Source: Desulfobacteraceae bacterium (GTDB lineage: Bacteria > Desulfobacterota > Desulfobacteria > Desulfobacterales > Desulfosalsimonadaceae). Taken from it: DNA of 38,935 nt. The notes under the pieces are model-generated. The model searched no databases. It was not told where the DNA came from and saw nothing but the letters and a program-made list of their open reading frames with translations. Within the stretch, counting starts at the first letter, position 1. Every line of letters begins with the position of its first letter. This document shows positions 17,174 to 27,100 of the stretch, one piece after another. The stretch is taken from NCBI GenBank assembly GCA_011389935.1, contig JAABTJ010000027.1:1-38935 (forward strand), given 5' to 3'. Both the position numbers and the translations under genes were made by a program.

Positions 17174-18832
17174 CTAACGGGAATCGAAGGCGTCATTGAC
17201 AATCCCCTGCGCCTCTTCCTGTATTTTTTTCAGATGGTCTTTCCCCTTGAAGCTTTCCGCGTATATCTTGTAAATCTCCTCGGTGCCTGACGGACGGGCA
17301 GCAAACCAGCCGTTATCCGATACGATTTTTATTCCGCCGATGGGCGCACCGTTTCCGGGGGCCTTTGTCAGCTTTGCCGTCACCGGTTCCCCTGCCAGCA
17401 TATCAACACGGATGTCATCGGGGGACAGGTTTTTCAGTGTTTCTTTTTGCTCCCGCGTGGCCGGGGCATCCATCCGCTCATAAACACAGGTGCCGAAACG
17501 GTTTTCAAGTTCGCTGTAAATTTCCGCGGGGTCCTTGCCGAGCTTGGCGAACATTTCCGCCGCCAGCAGGTTCATGATGATCCCGTCCTTGTCCGTGGTC
17601 CAGGCCGTCCCGTCCTTTCGCAGAAAAGATGCGCCGGCGCTCTCTTCTCCGCCAAAGCCGAACGTTTTATCCAGAAGGCCTTCGACGAACCATTTAAAGC
17701 CGACGGGCACCTCGATCACGGGCTGATTGAGATGGGCGGCCACCCGGTCGATCATGGCGGTGGAAACCAGCGTTTTCCCCACAGCCGCACCCTTTGGCCA
17801 GCCGGGGCGGTGCTGGAACAGGTACCATATGGCCGCAGAAAGATAATGGTTGGGATTCAGAAGACCGGCGCCGCGCGTGACAATGCCGTGGCGGTCGCCG
17901 TCCGGATCGTTGCCGAAAGCGATGTCAAACTTGTCCTTCAGCGTTATCAATCCCTGCATGGCGTAGCGCGAAGAGCAGTCCATGCGGATTTTACCGTCCC
18001 TGTCCACGTGCATGAATCCGAAAGCCGGATCCACGGCCTTGTTTACCACCTCGATGGAGATGCCGTATTTTTCCGCGATCGGCTCCCAGAACCAGACAGC
18101 AGAACCGCCCAGCGGATCGACCCCCAGCTGCAGCCCGGCCTTTGCGATGGCCGCCATGTCCACCACGTTCTCAAGATCATTGACATACGCCGTGATATAA
18201 TCATACTCGTGCGTGGTTTCGGCCTTCATGGCCTTTTCATAAGGCATTCGCCTTATATTTTCCGTACCCTCCGCCAGCAGTTCGTTGGCCCGCCTGGCAA
18301 TGGCATCGGTTACATCCGCTCCGGCCGGTCCGCCGTGGGGAGGGTTGTACTTGAAGCCGCCGTCAGGAGGCGGGTTGTGGGAGGGGGTGATCACCACGCC
18401 GTCAGCGCGCCCGCGTGCATTGCCCGTTTCCGCGCCGCGGTTCCAGGTCAAAATCGCATGGGAGATCACCGGGGTCGGTGTATAGCCCATACCCTGCTGC
18501 ACCATCACATTGACACCGGCCGCGGCAAACACTTCCATGGCTGTGGCCATGGCGGGCTCGGAAAGGGCGTGGGTGTCCATGCCCATGAAAAGCGGGCCGG
18601 AAATCTGGTTGGCTTTACGGTATTCACATATCGCCGACGAAATCGCCAGGATATGATCTTCATTGAAGCTGCCGGTAAACGAGGTGCCCCGATGCCCTGA
18701 CGTACCGAATGCCACCTGCTGGGCCGGATCCTCCGGATTCGGACGCTTGTAGTAATATGCGGCAACCAGCCTGGGTACATTGACGAGCATTTCCGGAGGC
18801 GCTTTTTTTCCGGCATATACATGAACGGTCAT
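17174..18832 (-). CDS. pgm: Phosphoglucomutase (alpha-D-glucose phosphate-specific)
   Basis: A 552-residue enzyme of the alpha-D-phosphohexomutase superfamily, close to the usual length of the bacterial Pgm branch. It interconverts glucose 1-phosphate and glucose 6-phosphate for glycogen, trehalose and cell-envelope sugar synthesis. Visible motifs are TSGHRGTSF (44-52), the active serine S151 in [11 protein letters not shown], the metal-binding loop [10 protein letters not shown], the sugar-binding GEESAG and the phosphate-binding [12 protein letters not shown] near the end. The start at 18832 places GGGAG eight bases upstream; the ATG two codons before sits too close to it. A good sigma-70 promoter lies at 18906-18934. 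The REC-kinase gene follows by 60 bp and might be read through. Confidence 0.95.
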   Translation of the reverse strand: MTVHVYAGKKAPPEMLVNVPRLVAAYYYKRPNPEDPAQQVAFGTSGHRGTSFTGSFNEDHILAISSAICEYRKANQISGPLFMGMDTHALSEPAMATAMEVFAAAGVNVMVQQGMGYTPTPVISHAILTWNRGAETGNARGRADGVVITPSHNPPPDGGFKYNPPHGGPAGADVTDAIARRANELLAEGTENIRRMPYEKAMKAETTHEYDYITAYVNDLENVVDMAAIAKAGLQLGVDPLGGSAVWFWEPIAEKYGISIEVVNKAVDPAFGFMHVDRDGKIRMDCSSRYAMQGLITLKDKFDIAFGNDPDGDRHGIVTRGAGLLNPNHYLSAAIWYLFQHRPGWPKGAAVGKTLVSTAMIDRVAAHLNQPVIEVPVGFKWFVEGLLDKTFGFGGEESAGASFLRKDGTAWTTDKDGIIMNLLAAEMFAKLGKDPAEIYSELENRFGTCVYERMDAPATREQKETLKNLSPDDIRVDMLAGEPVTAKLTKAPGNGAPIGGIKIVSDNGWFAARPSGTEEIYKIYAESFKGKDHLKKIQEEAQGIVNDAFDSR

Positions 18833-18905
18833 GGACATACTCCCTTTGTTTTGCAGAACCCGTCTCAAATGGATTATCGTGAAACATTTTCACCGCCTGC
18901 TTTCC

Positions 18906-18934
18906 ATTATACAGGAAACCGGCTGCGGATTCAA
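18906..18934 (-). promoter_or_regulatory. Sigma-70 type promoter for pgm
   Basis: On the minus strand a -35 element TTGAAT (18929-18934) and a perfect -10 TATAAT (18906-18911) are 17 bp apart. The -10 lies about 75 bp upstream of the pgm start codon. Confidence 0.65.
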
Positions 18935-19031
18935 ACCATACCCTCTGAACGGGTTGTTTTACGGATTATGACAGCAATTCACCATTTTTTGCAATGATCG
19001 ACAGACATCAGGAAACCTCGTATGCAATGAA

Positions 19032-19065
19032 AATATTTGCCGTACTATACAAGACTGCAAATATT
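19032..19065. repeat. Short inverted repeat beside repeat copy C
   Basis: Perfect 9-bp arms AATATTTGC (19032-19040) and GCAAATATT (19057-19065) flank a 16-bp loop. It sits immediately before the family-1 repeat copy C. It could be a small operator or weak hairpin; there is no T-run to make it a clear terminator. Confidence 0.45.
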
Positions 19066-19217
19066 AATGGACTCGTACAAAGTCGATTTTGGACGGCAAA
19101 GTAAAAAGTTCAAGATCAAGGCGCGTGCAATTTTTGAAGAATTGATAGTACTTAGCCGTACGTGAGATTCTTCAGAAATTGTGCGCAACGCAGATATTGG
19201 ACTTTTACGAAGCCGTC
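19066..19217. repeat. Dispersed hairpin repeat, family 1, copy C
   Basis: A full-length copy with the outer flank GGACTCGTACAAAGTCG, then AAAGTAAAAAGTTCAAGATC, the inner arms CAATTTTTGAAGAAT and ATTCTTCAGAAATTG (one mismatch), and the end ACTTTTACGAAGCCGTC. It lies in the same orientation as copies A and B, just upstream of the GGDEF remnant. Confidence 0.85.
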
Positions 19218-19250
19218 AATATTGGTAAAAATATAATCACTGCGTTTCAT

Positions 19251-19451
19251 TCCACAAGAAACGGCGCGGCAAGACTCCCGGCCAACTGGACAGCGCGATA
19301 TCACGGGCGCTTCGCTGCAATGAACCCCTCAAGCATTTCCATGATGGATATCGATCATTTCAAGGAAGTCAATGATACATACGGGCATTTGACGGGGGAC
19401 GAGGCGCTTTACCGGGCAAAAACAAAGGGGAGAAAGATGCTAAAAACGCCC
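19251..19451 (+). pseudogene. Remnant of a GGDEF (diguanylate cyclase) gene with internal deletion
   Basis: In one plus-strand frame, from the ATG at 19320, the translation contains the start of a GGDEF domain (MMDIDHFKEVNDTYGHLTGD) joined directly to its C-terminal signature (EALYRAKTKGRKML). The roughly 90 residues that normally lie between, including the GGDEF active-site loop, are missing. The sequence just before it (NWTARYHGRFAAMNPSSIS) fits the region preceding this motif in the family. The junction falls at GDEAL, where GD-x-x-L and AD-x-ALYRAK of an intact gene could share sequence, suggesting deletion by short homology. The 3' end overlaps the stop codon of the lipase-like gene on the other strand. 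It cannot make cyclic di-GMP. Confidence 0.8.
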
Positions 19452-20213
19452 GGTTTCAATAAAGCGGACGACAAGTTCGGCGGTTTCCGTTTCGTGATGG
19501 ATTTCATGGTGATTGAAGGGGACCACGGCAAAGTCGTCGAGACCGTCATAATAAACGGAATGGACCTCCACCCGGCCGTCGTTTTTCTTCTCCAGGAGCT
19601 TTCCCAGCACCAGGTTCCCCTTGCTCCCTGCAATGGCACCGATCTTCGTTTCCTCGGGATCATCAAGACTCAGCGCAGGAATTTTTTCCGGCCGGAGGGA
19701 ATCCAGGGTGGCGAAGGTTTCCAGCAGCAGGTCCGAGATATCGCCCGCCATCCCCGCAAGAGTGCTGCCGCGGTTCGGCGTTGCAATCAGTACGGCGTGT
19801 TCAACCCGTCTGCATTGCTCAAAATGTGCCAGGAAATACCGGATGACCAGTCCGCCGGTGCTGTGCCCGACCATGGCAATGGTCTGATCATCCGGAATAT
19901 CCGCTAAAATATCCTCGATCTGCCGGGCGAAAACTTTCGCTGCATCCTCCACATGGTCGAATGTCAGGGGGAGATCGACAACAACGGCCCTGTATCCTGC
20001 TGCGTCAAGATAACCCGCAAGGGTTTGCATATCCCGGCTGTCTTTGCTGTACCCGTGAACAAGAACCACCGTTTTCATTTCCCTGCCGCCTTTCCGGTTT
20101 TCCTTTGTTTTCTGCCAGGGATGCTCGCAGGCGCTCAACAGGACAACCAGTACAAGCCCAAAAGCCAGGCGGGAAAAAAACGGGCAGGAAGCAAAGGCAA
20201 TAGATGTCCGCAT
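19440..20213 (-). CDS. Lipase-like alpha/beta hydrolase, putative lipoprotein
   Basis: A 257-residue alpha/beta hydrolase. The N-terminus is a lipoprotein signal (hydrophobic stretch then LSAC, lipidated C29). VVLVHGYS (49-56) gives the oxyanion region, GHSTGG (116-121) holds nucleophile S118, and later D and H residues in the GLDDFAVV and FNHHEIHH segments may complete the triad. The pattern resembles the LipA/EstA and PGAP1-like serine esterases. Its ATG follows the MltF stop codon by one base (TGACATG), so the two are translationally coupled and the full-length start with signal peptide is favoured over the internal ATG at residue 46. It is likely a periplasmic, membrane-anchored esterase; the substrate is unknown. 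Confidence 0.85.
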   Translation of the reverse strand: MRTSIAFASCPFFSRLAFGLVLVVLLSACEHPWQKTKENRKGGREMKTVVLVHGYSKDSRDMQTLAGYLDAAGYRAVVVDLPLTFDHVEDAAKVFARQIEDILADIPDDQTIAMVGHSTGGLVIRYFLAHFEQCRRVEHAVLIATPNRGSTLAGMAGDISDLLLETFATLDSLRPEKIPALSLDDPEETKIGAIAGSKGNLVLGKLLEKKNDGRVEVHSVYYDGLDDFAVVPFNHHEIHHETETAELVVRFIETGRF

Positions 20214-20214
20214 G

Positions 20215-21657
20215 TCAGAAATTCCGTATTTCAGCCGGAAACAACTGGTTGTTTCCGTTGTTCAGCTCATTGGTCAGTATATCGTAATAATTTCTTATCC
20301 GGGAGACATACCGGACCGGTTCACTCCCCCGTGTGTATCCGTACCGGAGATCCTGATAATATTGCGGCTGGGACAGAAGGGGAAGGACTTTTCTAAATTC
20401 CACCCACAGATTCGGATCCCTGCCCAGTTCGCGCGCGAGCCGGCGCGCGTCGAATATGTGACCCATCCCCACGTTATAGGCCGCCATCGCGATCCATGTC
20501 CGGTCCGGTTCCGTGATTTCCTCCGGAAGACGCGAATACAGGTCGGCGAAGTATCGCGCACCCCCCATGATACTGTCGTGAATATCGATACGGTCTTCGA
20601 TTCCGAGCTGGCTGGCGGTCCGCAATGTCAACATCATCATTCCCCTTACGCCCGTTGGACTTCTTGCAAGGGGGTCCCAGTGGGACTCCTGGTATGCCAT
20701 TGCCGCCAGAAGCTTCCAGTCGATGCCGTACTTTTCCGCCTCTTTTTCAAATATTTCCTTGTAATAGGGAAGCCGCTTCTGAATGCGCCGCTTGAAGCGC
20801 GCCGTATCGACGTAGTCGAATATCTCCACGTGCGCGTAATACCGTCCGTAAAGAACCGGGAAAATATCATCCTGGACGCTATCAAACCATTCGATCATGC
20901 TTTGCCTGAGTTCATGGGCATCCGGAGGCAACGCCCAGGCAAGGTCTTCAATTTCGGCCAGGGGAAACGCAACCACCAGTTCCGGCATGTAGCGCCGGTT
21001 TAACGAAACGATGTTGGAATCGGCAACAGCGCAATCAACACGTCGCAGCCAGACCCGCTCCAGTATCTGCTCGGTTGTCAGGTCCACCGGCCGCCAGTCC
21101 ATATCCGGAACGGATTCTTCAAGTTCCCTGAGACGGTCCACATAACTGCTCGCAGTGGTGACTTCGATGGAGACCGTCCCGATTTCTTCGATATCGCTTG
21201 GAATTTCCCCCCCTCTTCTGCAGACAAGCTGCTGCTGCACTTGAAAATACGGAGGGCCGAACAGAAAGTCTTTCTGCCTCGTTTCCGTAAGCGTCAGTCC
21301 GGCGGCCGCAAAATCGCCTTCGCCGTTCGCAAGCGCCTGAAGCACGTCTTCTACGGTATCGCGCATGACAAAGCGTACATCAACGCCAAGGTAATCGGCG
21401 TAGGCGCTCACCAGGTCATACTCGTAGCCGGTTTCCCCGTCCGAACCGAAATAATAGGTGGTGGGCGCATTGCGGGTGAGCACCACCATTTCGCCTTTCT
21501 CCAGGATCGAATGAAGCGCCCCGGCCTTTTCCTCTTTTTGAGAGCAGCCCCCGGGGAGCCCGAACAACAGCAGCAGAATGCCCAACCCCGGTAGAATACA
21601 CCGAAAACAATACCCCCGGAATCGATCAAGGCGAAAAAATCTTGACAAAAGATGCAT
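20215..21657 (-). CDS. mltF: Membrane-bound lytic murein transglycosylase F-like protein
   Basis: A 480-residue protein with the MltF layout: N-terminal hydrophobic signal (about 20-35), a solute-binding-protein type 3 domain (about 55-275, for example GYEYDLVSAYADYLGV and AAAGLTLTETRQKDF), and a C-terminal lysozyme-like SLT domain with the catalytic Glu in AAMAYQESHWDP (near residue 320) and GVRGMMMLT. It cleaves peptidoglycan glycan strands to 1,6-anhydro ends. A Cys at residue 38 (LPGGC) may be lipidated, but the lipobox is atypical. The start at 21657 has AAGGAGG nine bases upstream. A sigma-70 promoter lies at 21748-21776. The gene is coupled to the lipase-like gene after it, so both may serve envelope turnover. 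Confidence 0.92.
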   Translation of the reverse strand: MHLLSRFFRLDRFRGYCFRCILPGLGILLLLFGLPGGCSQKEEKAGALHSILEKGEMVVLTRNAPTTYYFGSDGETGYEYDLVSAYADYLGVDVRFVMRDTVEDVLQALANGEGDFAAAGLTLTETRQKDFLFGPPYFQVQQQLVCRRGGEIPSDIEEIGTVSIEVTTASSYVDRLRELEESVPDMDWRPVDLTTEQILERVWLRRVDCAVADSNIVSLNRRYMPELVVAFPLAEIEDLAWALPPDAHELRQSMIEWFDSVQDDIFPVLYGRYYAHVEIFDYVDTARFKRRIQKRLPYYKEIFEKEAEKYGIDWKLLAAMAYQESHWDPLARSPTGVRGMMMLTLRTASQLGIEDRIDIHDSIMGGARYFADLYSRLPEEITEPDRTWIAMAAYNVGMGHIFDARRLARELGRDPNLWVEFRKVLPLLSQPQYYQDLRYGYTRGSEPVRYVSRIRNYYDILTNELNNGNNQLFPAEIRNF

Positions 21658-21747
21658 TACCAATGGCCTCCTTACAAAAACGACACCGCCCTATACCCAT
21701 TGGCATGGGCATCCACAGGCAGATATATGCGAACCGCACAATTTTTT

Positions 21748-21776
21748 ATTATATTCTTTTTTTTGAATTTTAGCAA
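21748..21776 (-). promoter_or_regulatory. Sigma-70 type promoter for mltF-lipase operon
   Basis: On the minus strand the -35 is TTGCTA (21771-21776) and the -10 a perfect TATAAT (21748-21753), with 17 bp between them. It lies about 90 bp upstream of the mltF start, inside an A/T-rich stretch. Confidence 0.6.
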
Positions 21777-21881
21777 CAACCAAACAATCGCCTCAGCATT
21801 GTCGACCTTTGCCCTTCCCACGTATCCCGTCCTCTCATACCCTTTCCATCGTCCGGATCGCCGCAGATAAATGTTTTATCG

Positions 21882-21910
21882 TTGAAAGAAACGCTTGCAA
21901 AGATTATCTT
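21882..21910 (+). promoter_or_regulatory. Possible promoter for rubrerythrin
   Basis: TTGAAA (21882-21887) and TATCTT (21905-21910) are spaced by 17 bp, about 100 bp upstream of the rubrerythrin start. The -10 match is only moderate and no PerR-like operator was recognised. Confidence 0.35.
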
Positions 21911-22010
21911 CAGTGGCATTAATCTGCCCCGTATGGTATAGGGGTTCACATCACGTCCGGTCCGCATGAACTTCGAAACACAGGCCAAACCGATCAACAG
22001 GGAGGGTTTT

Positions 22011-22514
22011 ATGAAAGAAAAAACAAAGAAAAACGTTTATAATGCTTTTTTGGGCGAGGCAAAGGCCTATTTCCGGCTTCTGGCATTTGCGGAAAAAGCC
22101 GAAGAAGAAGACGTCCCCCAGGTAGCCCTGCTCTTTCGCGCCATTGCCGAGGCGGAGCGGGTCCATGCCACGTCCCACCTGAACCTGGTTAGGGATCTTA
22201 TCGTAAAGGATACGGACACGAATCTTGAAAAATCGTTTCAAAAAGAAAAATCGATCAGCCAGAACGAATATCCGGACTTCGTAAAAGATGCCGAGGAGGA
22301 AGGCGAAAAAAGCGCCGCCATTACTTTCTCTCACGCCAGAGATGCCGAGGCTCATCATGCAAAGCTGTACGAGCAGGCCATTTACCATCTGATCAAAGAC
22401 GAAGTCGCTGCCTACCACGTATGCCAGGTATGCGGATATGTCACGGAGAAAAAAATTCCGGACAAATGCCCCATCTGCGGCGCACCCAAAGAAAAATTCA
22501 AAACGGTCGAATAA
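22011..22514 (+). CDS. rbr: Rubrerythrin
   Basis: A 167-residue non-haem iron protein that reduces hydrogen peroxide in anaerobes. The N-terminal four-helix ferritin-like part has E16 (FLGEAKAYFR), the E-x-x-H motif AEAERVH (E49, H52), E98 region residues and DAEAHH (E113, H116) as likely di-iron ligands. The C-terminal rubredoxin-like domain has C138-x2-C141 (HVCQVCGY) and C153-x2-C156 (KCPICGAP). The start at 22011 follows a strong GGGAGGG site; starts further up would lack one. It is monocistronic as far as can be seen, divergent from mltF. Its presence supports an anaerobic host with oxidative-stress defence. Confidence 0.95.
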   Translation: MKEKTKKNVYNAFLGEAKAYFRLLAFAEKAEEEDVPQVALLFRAIAEAERVHATSHLNLVRDLIVKDTDTNLEKSFQKEKSISQNEYPDFVKDAEEEGEKSAAITFSHARDAEAHHAKLYEQAIYHLIKDEVAAYHVCQVCGYVTEKKIPDKCPICGAPKEKFKTVE

Positions 22515-22623
22515 AAAGCCATACGATCGCCCGGGGGTTACCTTTTGCCGTGTTGCCACAAGATTCTTGACAGCATGCTCTTTTTTTTATTACAACCGGC
22601 CTTGCGTCGATTCCCGACAAGAT

Positions 22624-22757
22624 ATGTGGGGACAGTGGCCTCTGCGGGGACGGTGGTTTCATCACAGAGGACACAGAGGAGACACAGAGATTCACAGAGA
22701 ACACCTGGGTTTCCTCTGTGATCTCTGTGGTAAAAACCCCCGTCGTTCAGATACGAC
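22624..22757. repeat. CACAGAG-rich hairpin repeat, family 2, copy 1
   Basis: The core (22671-22737) is built of CACAGAGG-type words on the left and CCTCTGTG-type words on the right around ACACCTGGGTTTCC, so the strand can fold back on itself. The flanks (GGGGACAGTGGC... before, TCAGATACGACA after) also recur, inverted, around 27546-27728. It occupies most of the gap of about 370 bp between rubrerythrin and the efflux operon; no gene was seen in that gap. Confidence 0.8.
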
Positions 22758-22886
22758 ACCGCCGAAGATCAGCCGCAGGACACCCGCAAGGGGTGCCCCC
22801 TACGGACCTATATTATTGGGAAATATTGATCGTCTTTAGAACCCATCGCTGCATGGATAATGAACAAGGTTCGGGAGAAAAAACCG

Positions 22887-24101
22887 ATGTCTTCAGCAAA
22901 CGGAAGTGACAGCCAAAAACCGGAAAAGGAAAAACGCTCCATTATCGGAAGACTCATAACGCCGCTTGTGGTGATCGTAATTGTGCTCATTCTCGGGGCG
23001 CTTGTCTTCAGGGGGGGGGAAGAAGCGGAAACCAATGGAGACCGGTCGCAAAGGACCCGGGCCATTTCCGTCGATCTGGCGCCGGTTGCCGCAACAAACC
23101 TTCGTGACATTGTAAACGGCGTGGGAACGCTCGATCCCATCCAGGAAGTCCGGATAAAACCCGAAATCCATGGCAAGCTCATGGCCGTCAATTTCGAAGA
23201 AGGCGGATTCGTCCAAAAAGGACAGGTGCTTTTCGAAATCGAAGACGAAAAAATTACCAGTCAATATGACGCCCGCAAAGCCGCGCTGCAGTCCGCCCGC
23301 ATACGCCTGGAAAACCTGCGGCGCAACTTTGATCGGGTTTCATCCCTTCGCGAACGCAACCTGGTTTCCGAAGATCAGTTCGACAATGCAAAAACCGAGC
23401 TTGATGCCGCCTCTTCGGATGTAAAGCGATTGGAAGCCGAACTGGCTCTGGCGGAAAAACAAGTTCAGGATACCATCATTCATGCGCCGTTTGACGGATA
23501 TATCTCCAGACAGCTCGTGGATCCGGGGACTTTTGTCACGGCGGGCGAGCCGCTCGCGGTCGTTTACAAGATCGATCTGCTGCAGATATCTTTCTATATT
23601 CCGGCGAAATACGCGCCCCGGGTTCGCCCCGGCCAGGATATCCATGCTTCGGTGGCCGCCTACCCCGACCGACGCTTCCGGGGAAAGGTCGACTTCATCA
23701 GCCCCACCGCAGACCAGGCTACCCGGAAATTCCGGGTCAGGGCCAACATTGACAATCCGGAAAGCAAATTGATGCCGGGCTCCTTTGCATCCGTCCAGCT
23801 GGTACTGGATGTGAGAGAAGATCGTCCCGTGATTCCCGAGCAGTCCCTGGTAACGACAAGGGAAGGCTACATCGTCTATGTGGTTGATCCCGACGACAAG
23901 ATCGCACGCATACGGGAAGTCAGGACCGGGCTGAGGGAGCCCGGACGCGTGGAAGTGATGGCCGGGCTTTCCGCAGGCGAACAGGTCGTGGTGTACGGCC
24001 ATCTGCAGCTGGATGACGGCTCCCCGGTAAACATTGTCGACACCTGGGATGAAAACTGGGCCGCTGATCTCACCAACACGTCGATTGTCCAGGGAGGTTG
24101 A
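22887..24101 (+). CDS. RND efflux periplasmic adaptor (membrane fusion) subunit
   Basis: A 404-residue HlyD/AcrA-type adaptor. A single N-terminal membrane anchor (about 22-42) is followed by a barrel-sandwich (lipoyl-like) half motif (VRIKPEIHGKLMAVNFEEGGFVQKGQVLFEIED), a coiled-coil hairpin (about 100-175), the second lipoyl half (DTIIHAPFDGYISRQLVDPGTFV) and beta-barrel and membrane-proximal domains. It bridges the inner membrane pump and an outer membrane channel. ATG at 22887 is chosen for the GGGAG upstream; an ATG at 22860 has no site. The pump gene begins 4 bp after its stop. No TolC-like channel is encoded in the window. The drug or metal specificity cannot be read from the sequence. 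Confidence 0.93.
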   Translation: MSSANGSDSQKPEKEKRSIIGRLITPLVVIVIVLILGALVFRGGEEAETNGDRSQRTRAISVDLAPVAATNLRDIVNGVGTLDPIQEVRIKPEIHGKLMAVNFEEGGFVQKGQVLFEIEDEKITSQYDARKAALQSARIRLENLRRNFDRVSSLRERNLVSEDQFDNAKTELDAASSDVKRLEAELALAEKQVQDTIIHAPFDGYISRQLVDPGTFVTAGEPLAVVYKIDLLQISFYIPAKYAPRVRPGQDIHASVAAYPDRRFRGKVDFISPTADQATRKFRVRANIDNPESKLMPGSFASVQLVLDVREDRPVIPEQSLVTTREGYIVYVVDPDDKIARIREVRTGLREPGRVEVMAGLSAGEQVVVYGHLQLDDGSPVNIVDTWDENWAADLTNTSIVQGG

Positions 24102-24105
24102 CCCC

Positions 24106-27100
24106 GTGATTTGGAATATATGCATCCGCCGCCCGGTTTTTACTATTGTCATATTTCTCGTCGTTGCCATCTTCGGGGTTTACGGCTACCAGCAGATGCC
24201 GGTCCAGGAAAACCCGGACGTGGAATTTCCCTACGTAAGCGTCACCGTGATTCTGCCCGGTGCAGCACCCGAGATCATCGAACAGGAAATTGTCGAACCC
24301 CTCGAATCGGAGATCAATGCCATCGAGGGGATACGCGTCCTGATGTCCACGTCAAGGGATCAAATGGCCCAGATCGTCGTGGAATTTGAGCTGTGGCGCG
24401 ACCAGGACCTGGCCGCCCAGGACGTGCGGGATTCGGTGGAAAGGGCCCGGCGCGAACTGCCCGAAGATGCGGAATCGCCAACCGTTCGAAAGCTGGACCT
24501 GGACGCCCAGGCCATCATGTGGATCGCCCTTGTGGGGGATGAACGATGGGACGACACCCGCCTGAGCGAATACGCCGACAACGTCCTGCGCCCGCAGCTG
24601 GAAACGCTTCGCGGCGTGGGGCAGATCATGGTCGGCGGCGGGGGGAACTATGCCGTTCGCATCCGCCTGGATCCGAAACGGCTTGCCGCTCACGGCCTGA
24701 CCGTCCAGGACGTGGTCGGGACCATCCAGAGTGAAAATGTCGATGTCCCTTCCGGCCGCATTGAAGGCCCGTCGCGTGAATTTATCATCCGGACCAAGGG
24801 GCAGTTCTCCGAAGCAAAACCCTTTAACGATCTGATCATCACGTACCGGAACGGATCGCCCATCCGGCTTTCCGACGTGGGGGAAGCCGTGGACGGGTTG
24901 CGAACCGAACGCGTACTTGCAAGGTTCAACGGGCAACCCAGCTCGGGACTGGGCATTGTCAAGCAAACCGGCGCCAATACGGTAGCCCTTGCCGGTCTGC
25001 TCAAGGATTCCATAGAGGAGTTGGCCGACAATTTTCCGCCGGGCCTTGAATACCGAATGGCGATGGACAGTTCCGAGTATATCGAGGAAAACATCCGGGA
25101 CCTTTTGATAACCGTCCTGATTGCCTCTTCGCTGGTGATTTTCGTCGTTCTTGCCTTTTTGCGCAACTGGCGGGCAACCATCGTGGTGGGCCTCGCCATT
25201 CCCACGTCCCTTTTGGGGGGACTGGCCGCCATCTATGTCATGGGCTTTTCCATTAACACGCTGACCCTCCTGGGCATGATCCTGGTGATCGGCATCGTGG
25301 TGGATGACGCCATTGTCGTGCTTGAACGAAACTACATGCACATGGAAATGGGGGTCGACCCCCTTCCCGCAGCGCGCGTGGGGACCACCGAGGTCGCCTT
25401 CGCCGCCATTTCGAACTCGCTTTCGCTTGGCGCTGTTTTCATACCGGTGGCGTTCACCGGCGGATTGATCGGCCGCTTCTTTTTCGAGTTCGGCCTGACC
25501 GTGGCCGCAACCGTGTTTATGTCCACGTTCGTGGCCCTGACCCTGACCCCGATGCTCTGCGCCAGGGTGTTGAAATACAAGCCGAACAAGGGATTCCTGT
25601 TTCAACTATCCGAGCGCCACATCCGGAAGCTTGAATCCGGATATGCATGGATTTTGGGAAAAGCCCTCAAAAGGCGCTTCCTGTTGATTGTCATCGCCCT
25701 TTTTGCGTTTGCGATGGGCATCATGGCACTTATGAACATTCCCCGGGAATTTGCCGCGGACCAGGACCGGTCCCGCTTCATGCTCATTATTGAAACGCCG
25801 GAAGGGACGACAATCGAAGAAACCGACAAGTTCGCCAGAAAAATCGAGGCGATGCTTGAAGAAGACCCCAATGTCAGCCACCAGTTTCTCGGCCTCGGCA
25901 TGGCCCGGCGCGGCATCGGCCAGCCCAACCAGGGGATGGCGTTTGTCACGCTGACCCCCCGCCAGGAAAGGGACCTTCACCAGTTCGAAATAATGCAGGA
26001 GTATCGGGAAAAGCTTGCGGGGCTGACCGAAGGAAGGGCGTTTGCCGTGGAAATCACCCTCACGGGATCCGGCGGGGACCCGGTTCAGGTGGTCCTGAAA
26101 AACCCGGACCTGCTCGAACTCGACCGCCTCCAGGAAACCGTCATGGAATGGATGGAATCCCGGCCGGAACTCTACGTGGGGATTCGCACGGACCTCGAAC
26201 TCAACAAGCCCCAGCTCAATGTGACGATTGACCGGGACCGGGCCGCAGAAATGGATGTTTCAGTGTACGAAATTTCCAACACCCTTCGCTACCTGTTCGG
26301 CGAGGTCGATATTTCCAAAATTGAGCAGCAAGGGGAGCGATACGATGTTTTGACGGATGTCATTGGCCGCGGAGAGATGACCCCGAATAGCTTAAAAGAT
26401 GTTTACGTTCGCAACAAGACCGGCTCGCTTGTCTCGCTGGACAATCTTATCTCTTTTGAGGAAACTGCCGGGCCCAGCCAGATCAACCGCTACAACCGCC
26501 TGCGTTCTGCTACCATCACAACGAACACCCCGCCGGGTGTGCCGATGGGGGATGCGGTGGCCGCACTGGAAGACTACCTTGAAAACGAACTTCCGCCCGG
26601 AACGGACTACGAGATGGCGGGCCTGTCGCAGATTTTTGCGGAATCCTTTTACTACCTCTCCGTGACCATCCTGTTTTCCATCATATTCATTTACCTCGTC
26701 CTGGCAGCCCAGTTCGAGTCCTTTATCCACCCGTTGACCATAATGACGGCCCTCCCCCTGGCAACGGTGGGCGCTTTTGGCTCCCTGTGGCTTTTCGGGC
26801 TGAACTTCAACGTGTATGCGTTCATCGGGGTGATCATGCTCATGGGAATGGTGACCAAGAACTCCATATTGCTGATCGACTATACCAATACCCTCGTGGA
26901 AAGGGGGCAAACAACGGCAGATGCGGCCTTTATCGCCGCCAAAGAACGGTTCCGCCCGATCATCATGACCGCCATATCGACCATACTCGGCATGACGCCG
27001 ATCGCGATCGGTTTTGGTGCAGGGGGGGAAGCCAGGGCGCCGCTCGGTCTTTCGGTGGCGGCCGGGCTGATCTCAGCCACCTTCCTGACCCTGCTGGTGA

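Noticed and set aside
19179..19907. A 240-codon plus-strand frame read as one gene
   Set aside because: Only the part up to about 19451 has meaning (GGDEF remnant). The rest is antisense to the lipase-like gene, and the beginning is inside repeat copy C.
21915..21930. TGGCATTAATCTGCC as a sigma-54 promoter for rubrerythrin
   Set aside because: The GG and GC are 9 and not 10 bp apart, and no activator gene is adjacent.
22624..22757. Possible CRISPR array, because CACAGAG words recur
   Set aside because: The words are short, irregularly spaced and arranged as two opposing arms of a hairpin, with no regular spacers and no cas genes.
22498..22839. Short frames across the CACAGAG repeats that look like small proteins rich in V, S, L and C
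   Set aside because: They are translations of the repeat itself, appear on both strands at all copies, and have no ribosome binding sites.
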